Both the position numbers and the translations under genes were made by a program. From Chelativorans xinjiangensis (GTDB lineage: Bacteria > Pseudomonadota > Alphaproteobacteria > Rhizobiales > Rhizobiaceae), in assembly GCF_009812055.1 (NCBI RefSeq), contig NZ_WQNH01000001.1, forward strand, positions 326,512 through 390,511: DNA of 64,000 nucleotides, given 5' to 3'. The notes below the pieces were generated by a model. The model made no database searches. It was not told the DNA's origin and was given only the letters and a program-made list of their open reading frames with translations. Numbering within the stretch: position 1 is the first letter of the stretch; the number at the start of each line of letters is the position of its first letter. Positions 59,156 to 64,000 of the stretch are shown here, piece after piece.

Positions 59156-61197
59156 CTTTCAGACCCGGCTTCCGTTGCGCGGCCCTGTGCTGCGGCCTTT
59201 TCCTGGCGGGCATGGCGCGGGCCCAGGTGGAGCCCGACGGCGGCACCGCGACGAGCGTGACGACCGATCCGGTCTCCGGTGCCGCCAACGTGTCGATTGC
59301 CCCGCCCCCGAACACCGCGGGGATCAGCCACAACACCTATTCGCGCTTCTCAGTCGCGCCGGCGGGGGTGAACCTCGACAACAGGAGCGTCAACGCCCGC
59401 ACCATCCTCAACGAGGTCACCTCCTCGCGCATTTCCAACCTCAACGGCCCCCTGGAGGTCCTGGGCGCGCGGGCGCATGTGATCCTCGCCAATCCCAACG
59501 GCATCTCGGTCGACGGCGCCAGCTTCAAGAACACGGGCGGCGTCGTGCTTTCGACAGGGCGCCCTTCCATCGTTGCCCGGCCGACCGCACCCGGCTTCAC
59601 CCAGGACAATGTGGTTCTCAACACCGGTGGCGGCCGGATCGACGTCGGAGGGGGCGGGCTTGCCGGTGCCATGACCAGTCTGCAGCTGATCGCCGGGCGC
59701 ATCCGCGTCGACGGGCCGGTCGAGAACACGTCGGAGAACGAGCGGGCGGATGTGCGGCTCCTGGCCGGCGGAAGCCGCGTGGAATACGATTCGGCCATCC
59801 TGCCGATCTCCGATCTTGAGGACTGGGGCGAGGTGACCGAGGAAGGCACGGCAGACGACGGCATGGCGGTCGAGATCACCTCGCGCGGTTCGCTGAAGGC
59901 GAACAGGGTCCGCATCCGGGCAACCAACCGGGGCGCCGGCGTCAGCCATGCCGGAAGCGGGCTCGCCTCGCGCGGCGACTTCATCATCGACGCCAGCGGC
60001 AAGGTGACGACGAAAGGTTCGATCAAGGCGGCGAAGGATGTGCGCATCACGGCGGGATCCATCGCCTCCTCCTCCTTGCCCGGCAAAGAGCAGGCGACGA
60101 TCGAGGCCGTCAACGGCGCGCTGACGCTGCTCGCGACCTCGGGCGGCATTTCCAACACGGGCGTCCTGATGCAGGGCAGGAGCCGCAACGCCGCCGACGC
60201 GAACTCGCTCGGCGGCGCCACGCTGCGGGCGGCGGGCGACATCGATCTCCTGACGGAGAATGCCGAGCAACTGGCAATCGTCTTTTCCTCCGTGGACGAC
60301 CTCGTGGTCCAGGCAAACGGAAACGTGACGAACGACACGGGGAGGCTTCTGTCCAACGCCACGGCCCATGTGTCGGCCGGCGGGAACATCGCCAACGTGA
60401 CCGACATGGTGGCGCCGGGCGAGACGATCGGCGAATGGAAGCGCGAGACGAGGCGCGGCAAGCGCTTATGGTACACGCTGTGGCTGGAGCGCGAGCGCAC
60501 CGAGACGATCAGCGTCACCTATGGCGACCCGCGGGTCCAGGACCAGCAAGCCTATATCGTGGGGCTGGATGTCGATTTGCAGGCCGGCGGCGACGTCATC
60601 AACCGCGGCAGCTCGATCAACGCCGACATCCCCGACGAGGGCGCTCCGGAAGGCACGACGGGCGGGTCGCTCACCGTCGCTGCGGGATCCTCGATCCTGA
60701 ACGAGGCTACCGCCAGCGGATCCCTGCGCTTCACCAAGACCTGCCGCCTGACCTGCGTCGGCTACGGCTCGTCCGACGTGAGCCTTGTGGGCGGACGGCT
60801 CAACGCCGACGGCGACATCCTCCTCAGCGCCGGGGAGCGCATCGACAACAAGGGCGGGCAACTGACCGGGCTTCGCAATTCCGTTTTGTCGGCCCCGGAG
60901 GTGACACTTACGGGCCTGCGGGTGCCGAGCATCCATACCCGCCCGCCCGGCCTCTACAATTTCTGGTCGGGATCCTCGGCCTGGATCGGCACGGAGGATC
61001 TGGGCGGTGTCTTCACCGTGCCTGAGGGCAGCCTCCTTATCGACGCCGTCGAGCCCGTCAAGGTCGACGCCGGCATCCTCGACGCGCAGGAAGACATCAT
61101 CATCCCGAGCGGCGTCGAGATCGTCGCCCCGCCGTCCAGGGACCTGCCGTTCGGCAAGGACCCTATCGGCCTCTTCCGCAAGTTGAGCGGAAACTAG
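59152..61197 (+). CDS. Two-partner secretion exoprotein (TpsA), filamentous haemagglutinin N-terminal domain
   Basis: 681 residues from a GTG start overlapping the upstream stop (GTGA). A signal peptide (CAALCCGLFLAGMARA) is followed by the TPS domain (about 30-260): GISHNTYSRFSVAPAGVNLDNRS, then ARAHVILANPNGISVDGASF with the NPNG motif, then TGGGRIDVGGGGLAGAMTS. The rest is right-handed beta-helix repeats (residues 260-650, SGKVTTKGSIKAAKD-type). It is short for the family and has no C-terminal toxin or pretoxin domain. The protein would be secreted through the TpsB pore encoded next. A surface adhesin or binding protein is likely. Confidence 0.88.
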   Translation: MTFRPGFRCAALCCGLFLAGMARAQVEPDGGTATSVTTDPVSGAANVSIAPPPNTAGISHNTYSRFSVAPAGVNLDNRSVNARTILNEVTSSRISNLNGPLEVLGARAHVILANPNGISVDGASFKNTGGVVLSTGRPSIVARPTAPGFTQDNVVLNTGGGRIDVGGGGLAGAMTSLQLIAGRIRVDGPVENTSENERADVRLLAGGSRVEYDSAILPISDLEDWGEVTEEGTADDGMAVEITSRGSLKANRVRIRATNRGAGVSHAGSGLASRGDFIIDASGKVTTKGSIKAAKDVRITAGSIASSSLPGKEQATIEAVNGALTLLATSGGISNTGVLMQGRSRNAADANSLGGATLRAAGDIDLLTENAEQLAIVFSSVDDLVVQANGNVTNDTGRLLSNATAHVSAGGNIANVTDMVAPGETIGEWKRETRRGKRLWYTLWLERERTETISVTYGDPRVQDQQAYIVGLDVDLQAGGDVINRGSSINADIPDEGAPEGTTGGSLTVAAGSSILNEATASGSLRFTKTCRLTCVGYGSSDVSLVGGRLNADGDILLSAGERIDNKGGQLTGLRNSVLSAPEVTLTGLRVPSIHTRPPGLYNFWSGSSAWIGTEDLGGVFTVPEGSLLIDAVEPVKVDAGILDAQEDIIIPSGVEIVAPPSRDLPFGKDPIGLFRKLSGN

Positions 61198-63066
61198 ATG
61201 GAGGCTGGCGAACGCTGGGGGACATTGGCGAAGGCGTGGGAGCCCCGCCGGCACTGGCCGGTGGGCCTCGCCGCCGTTCTGGCGTCGCTTGCCTGGGATG
61301 GCGCGCTGGCACAGGCCATCGTCCCCGCGGGGCAGCAGGCGCCGGGCGCTTCGGGGCTGCTTGCGGCGGAGGGCGAGCCGGAGCCGATCCGCATCCCCAC
61401 CGGCGGGACGGCTGCCGATGACGGGGAAGGGGCGGCCGAGCCGTGCTTTCCGGTCGACACGATCGAGATCGCCGGCGATCACACGCTGGTGACGCGCCAA
61501 CAAATCGTCGAGGCGGTCAGGCCGCACGCCGTTTCCTGCCAGGGCAACACCAGCGTCGGCGGCCTTCTGGAAGCCGTCAGCGGGCTGTACGCGGAAAACG
61601 GGTTCGTCACCACCCAGCCCTGGCTGCCCGAGCAGGACATCGCCGCCACGAGGACCCTGACCCTGCGCGTCGTGCCGGGCCGGGTCGACGAGATCGTCTA
61701 TATCGAGAAGCACAAGCCCTGGCGGTGGTTCCTGCCGCGCATGGCCGACAGCACCTCGCGGCTCTTCAAGGCGGAAGGCCCCGGCGATCTCGTCGGGAGA
61801 GCGGGGGACTGGTGGGACGCCGTCGACGACGATCTCGACCGCTTCGCCCTTTTGCCGCCGTCGGCGCGCATCGCCATGGCAAGGACCGTCGAGGACGGCG
61901 ATGTCCTGCAGCTCGACGCGCTTCAGGGCACGCTCGATGCGCTCAACAGCGTGTCCTCCCACGACGCGAAGGCGGATCTGGCGCCCGGGCGCGTGTCCGC
62001 CACTTCGAAGGTCACCATCGAGAACCGCGTCGAGGACACGTTCCGGCTGTACGCCGGCTACGACAACAAGTCGGCCTCCGGCATCGACCGCCGGCGCTTC
62101 GGCATCACGGCCGAAAAGGACAATCTGATCGGCATCAACGACAGCTGGTCGGCGACCTTGCGCAGCGACGTCGACAGCAATGAGCTGTCCGGCAGCGTTT
62201 CCGTTCCGGTGGGCAGCCTGACGTTCACGGGCAGCGGCACCTGGTCGGAGAACACGACGGAGCTCGATGGCCTGACGGAGTTTTACTACACCATGTGGAG
62301 CGCCTCCGCCGGCGTCTACTGGACGGTGCAAAACACCAAGACGGCGCGCACGACGCTCGACCTGACCCTCGATCACCGCGAAGAGAACCGCTACATCGGC
62401 GGCCTGAGACTGGACGAGCAGCGCGTCACCACCCTTGCCACCGGCGTCACCTACACGCGTCTTTTCGAGCAGGGCTCGGTGTCGGGCCGTCTCGGCGTGA
62501 CGGTCGGCCTGCCGATCCTGAACGCCAACCGGGACCCGGACGACGCCGCTTCCGACACGGCGCGCTATCAGTTCGCCAAGCTCGACGGCGAACTCACCGC
62601 GACCTACACCATTCCGCAGACGGCCTCGCTGTCGTCCTCCCTCAAGGGGCAATGGACGGAGCGCCCGCTCCTGTCGAATGATCAGATGACGATCGGCTCG
62701 GTGGAGACCGTGCGCGGGTACTCCAAGGATTTCATGAAAGCCGACAGCGGCTTTGTCTGGCGCAACGAGGCCGCCTTCGCCGTACCTTCGCAACTCCTCG
62801 TCAAGGGAGAGACGGCGTCCGCCGAATGGGCCCGCGCGGTGCTTTCCCGCGTCAACCCTTACGTCTTCCTGGACGGCGGCCTCGGCCACGACAACGCCAA
62901 CGACATCACCGGCTACCGCGTCTCCGCCGGGCTCGGCGTGCGCTATGGCGGCCGGACATTCAGCTACGACGTCGGCTACGCGTTCCGCCTTGCCCACGAC
63001 GACAAGACGACCGACGGCGACGCCACCGGCGAGCTGTTCTTCAACCTGCGCCTGAAGGTTTTTTGA
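61198..63066 (+). CDS. Two-partner secretion translocator (TpsB, FhaC/ShlB family)
   Basis: 622 residues. A signal peptide (VGLAAVLASLAWDGALA) is followed by a POTRA-containing periplasmic part (about 80-250; CFPVDTIEIAGDHTLVTRQQIVE and LTLRVVPGRVDEIVYIE) and a 16-stranded outer-membrane barrel (about 270-622). The conserved L6-loop VRGYS is in SVETVRGYSKDF and the C-terminus ends in LFFNLRLKVF with aromatic end-residue Phe, as in outer-membrane proteins. The ATG directly follows the TpsA stop. It exports the TpsA partner. Confidence 0.92.
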   Translation: MEAGERWGTLAKAWEPRRHWPVGLAAVLASLAWDGALAQAIVPAGQQAPGASGLLAAEGEPEPIRIPTGGTAADDGEGAAEPCFPVDTIEIAGDHTLVTRQQIVEAVRPHAVSCQGNTSVGGLLEAVSGLYAENGFVTTQPWLPEQDIAATRTLTLRVVPGRVDEIVYIEKHKPWRWFLPRMADSTSRLFKAEGPGDLVGRAGDWWDAVDDDLDRFALLPPSARIAMARTVEDGDVLQLDALQGTLDALNSVSSHDAKADLAPGRVSATSKVTIENRVEDTFRLYAGYDNKSASGIDRRRFGITAEKDNLIGINDSWSATLRSDVDSNELSGSVSVPVGSLTFTGSGTWSENTTELDGLTEFYYTMWSASAGVYWTVQNTKTARTTLDLTLDHREENRYIGGLRLDEQRVTTLATGVTYTRLFEQGSVSGRLGVTVGLPILNANRDPDDAASDTARYQFAKLDGELTATYTIPQTASLSSSLKGQWTERPLLSNDQMTIGSVETVRGYSKDFMKADSGFVWRNEAAFAVPSQLLVKGETASAEWARAVLSRVNPYVFLDGGLGHDNANDITGYRVSAGLGVRYGGRTFSYDVGYAFRLAHDDKTTDGDATGELFFNLRLKVF

Positions 63067-63084
63067 CTGAAAAGGATTTGGCTC

Positions 63085-63966
63085 ATGCATTTTCATATTC
63101 CAGGAAAGAAAGAGATGACCGGGCTCCTGCGGAGGCTGGCAATCGCGGCGGCCCTCGCCACCACTGGGCCGGGCCTTGCCCATGCCGACGCGCTGGAGGA
63201 AGGCAAGGTCCTTCTGGAGAAGAAGGATTTCGCCGCGGCGGCGGAAAAATTCGCCGAAGGGTTCGACGCGGGCGATGCCGAGGCGGGCTTCCATCTTGCC
63301 CGCATGGTGGAGCTCGGCGTCGGCTTCGCGCCGGACCTCACCAAGGCGCGGGCGCTTTATATCGCCGCCGCCGAGAAGGGCTCGGCCGCGGCCATGAACC
63401 GGCTCGGCCTCATGCATCTGCGCGGCGAGGGCGTGCGCCAGGATTTCGCCGCCGCCGCCGAGCTCATCTGCAAGGCCGCCGACCTCGGCAACCCGGAGGG
63501 CCAGTTCAACTGCGCCGGCCTCTCCCTTGAGGGCACGGGCCGCGAGAAGGATCCCGCCGCCGCTTTCGCCAACTATGAGAAAGCGACCGAAAGCGGCCAT
63601 ACGGGCGCCCGCAACATGGTGGCCGTCCTTCTGCGAACCGGCACTGGAACCGAGCAGGACCCCGAGAAAGCGCTCGGATATTTCGAGAAGGGGGCTTCTC
63701 TCGGCAATCCCGTGGCGCTGTTCAGCTTTGCCGAGATGTTGGAAAACGGCGAGGGCACGGCGGCCGACCCCGTGCGCGCGCATCTTTACTACAACCTGGC
63801 CAACGAGCGCAGCCACCCCGGCGCCAAGGCCGCCCTCGACCGCCTCACCACGACGATGACGCCCGAACAGATCGAGGAGGCGCAGGCGCGAGCCAGGAAC
63901 TGGAAGCCGGCCGGGGGCGCGACGGGGCGCAACGGGAAACGCAACTGTAGTGCGAGGGCGACATGA
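63085..63966 (+). CDS. Periplasmic Sel1-repeat protein
   Basis: 293 residues. A signal peptide (LLRRLAIAAALATTGPGLAHA) precedes about five Sel1-like repeats of 36 residues (e.g. AAAMNRLGLMHLRGEGVRQD, PEGQFNCAGLSLEGTGREKD, and TGARNMVAVLLRTGTGTEQD as the starts of three), then a short helical C-terminus. Sel1 proteins are scaffolds for protein assembly or envelope stress signalling. The first ATG has AAAAGGA; an ATG ten codons on (63115) is an alternative. It starts 18 bases after TpsB and likely serves the TPS cluster. The tail after residue 270 is poorly conserved-looking. Confidence 0.82.
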   Translation: MHFHIPGKKEMTGLLRRLAIAAALATTGPGLAHADALEEGKVLLEKKDFAAAAEKFAEGFDAGDAEAGFHLARMVELGVGFAPDLTKARALYIAAAEKGSAAAMNRLGLMHLRGEGVRQDFAAAAELICKAADLGNPEGQFNCAGLSLEGTGREKDPAAAFANYEKATESGHTGARNMVAVLLRTGTGTEQDPEKALGYFEKGASLGNPVALFSFAEMLENGEGTAADPVRAHLYYNLANERSHPGAKAALDRLTTTMTPEQIEEAQARARNWKPAGGATGRNGKRNCSARAT

Positions 63967-64000
63967 CTCATCTGGAATCGAGAGGCCTGGCGATGACTGC
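63963..64000 (+). CDS. Start of a further gene, cut by window end
   Basis: ATG overlapping the Sel1 gene stop (ATGA) opens MTHLESRGLAMTA to the window end. A second ATG at 63993 in the same frame is also possible. Too short to identify. Confidence 0.4.
   Translation, partial: MTHLESRGLAMT

Noticed and set aside
59152..61197. TpsA considered as a contact-dependent inhibition (CdiA) toxin
   Set aside because: At 681 residues it has no pretoxin motif or C-terminal nuclease-like domain, and no immunity gene follows; TpsB is directly downstream.
60466..63816. 1116-codon minus-strand frame opposite TpsA, TpsB and Sel1 genes
   Set aside because: It is a composition artefact of GC-rich DNA. The plus strand has signal peptides, POTRA and Sel1 motifs and tight operon spacing.

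Overview
This 64 kb window is GC-rich, densely coding alphaproteobacterial DNA, most likely Hyphomicrobiales (the Phyllobacteriaceae/Brucellaceae side). The evidence is a complete repABC replication and partition cassette, 16-bp parS palindromes, an RHE_PE00001-type rhizobial plasmid protein, an IalB-family protein, many TRAP and ABC uptake systems with FCD-type GntR and LysR regulators, and REP-like intergenic repeats. The repABC genes mean that this stretch belongs to, or was joined to, a secondary replicon (plasmid, megaplasmid or chromid). The sequence alone does not give its size or name. No rRNA, tRNA, CRISPR array or intact insertion sequence was seen.

Layout. (1) 1-1833: end of a urea/amide-type ABC ATPase, then formamidase and an FmdB zinc-ribbon protein, a short-chain amide module. 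(2) 2056-3744: two acidic, low-complexity secreted proteins. (3) 3818-10278: a NarL-type two-component system divergent from a BCCT osmolyte transporter, an unusual two-domain membrane-anchored binding protein and a UspA protein. (4) 10353-13628: a membrane GGDEF-EAL protein divergent from a SAM methyltransferase. (5) 13814-16457: a NitT/TauT-type ABC importer. (6) 16512-23041: a TRAP operon (plus an EamA transporter) divergent from GntR, gluconate 5-dehydrogenase and gluconokinase, forming a gluconate/ketogluconate locus. (7) 23310-24758: two related small secreted proteins with GFGPSD repeats and a small ORF between them. (8) 24870-33203: a carbohydrate-acid locus with an enolase-superfamily dehydratase, two unassigned proteins, GntR, SDR and a complete sugar-type ABC importer. 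(9) 33214-39993: amidase, DUF2848, TRAP transporter, a DUF1445 hydro-lyase/cyclase-like protein and LysR. (10) 40084-49884: a long minus-strand operon of two DAO-type flavin oxidoreductases, an SDR and a Dpp/Opp-type ABC importer, with a divergent LysR. (11) 50172-51417: an alpha/beta hydrolase-OsmC gene broken by two single-base frameshifts. (12) 51763-57431: repA, repB, ctRNA, repC, parS sites, a probable oriV and the plasmid-associated HTH protein. (13) 57575-64000: IalB-family protein, ChaN-like protein, a two-partner secretion pair (TpsA/TpsB), a Sel1-repeat protein and the first codons of another gene.

The recurring pattern is a scavenging unit: a high-affinity periplasmic importer, one to three catabolic enzymes and a divergently placed regulator, often with a readable inverted repeat in the shared promoter. 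The least conventional parts are the binding-protein chimera beside the BCCT transporter, the secreted GFGPSD repeat family with a conserved 5' leader hairpin, the placement of parS sites inside repA and repC around an AT-rich segment, and the surface-protein cluster at the right end.
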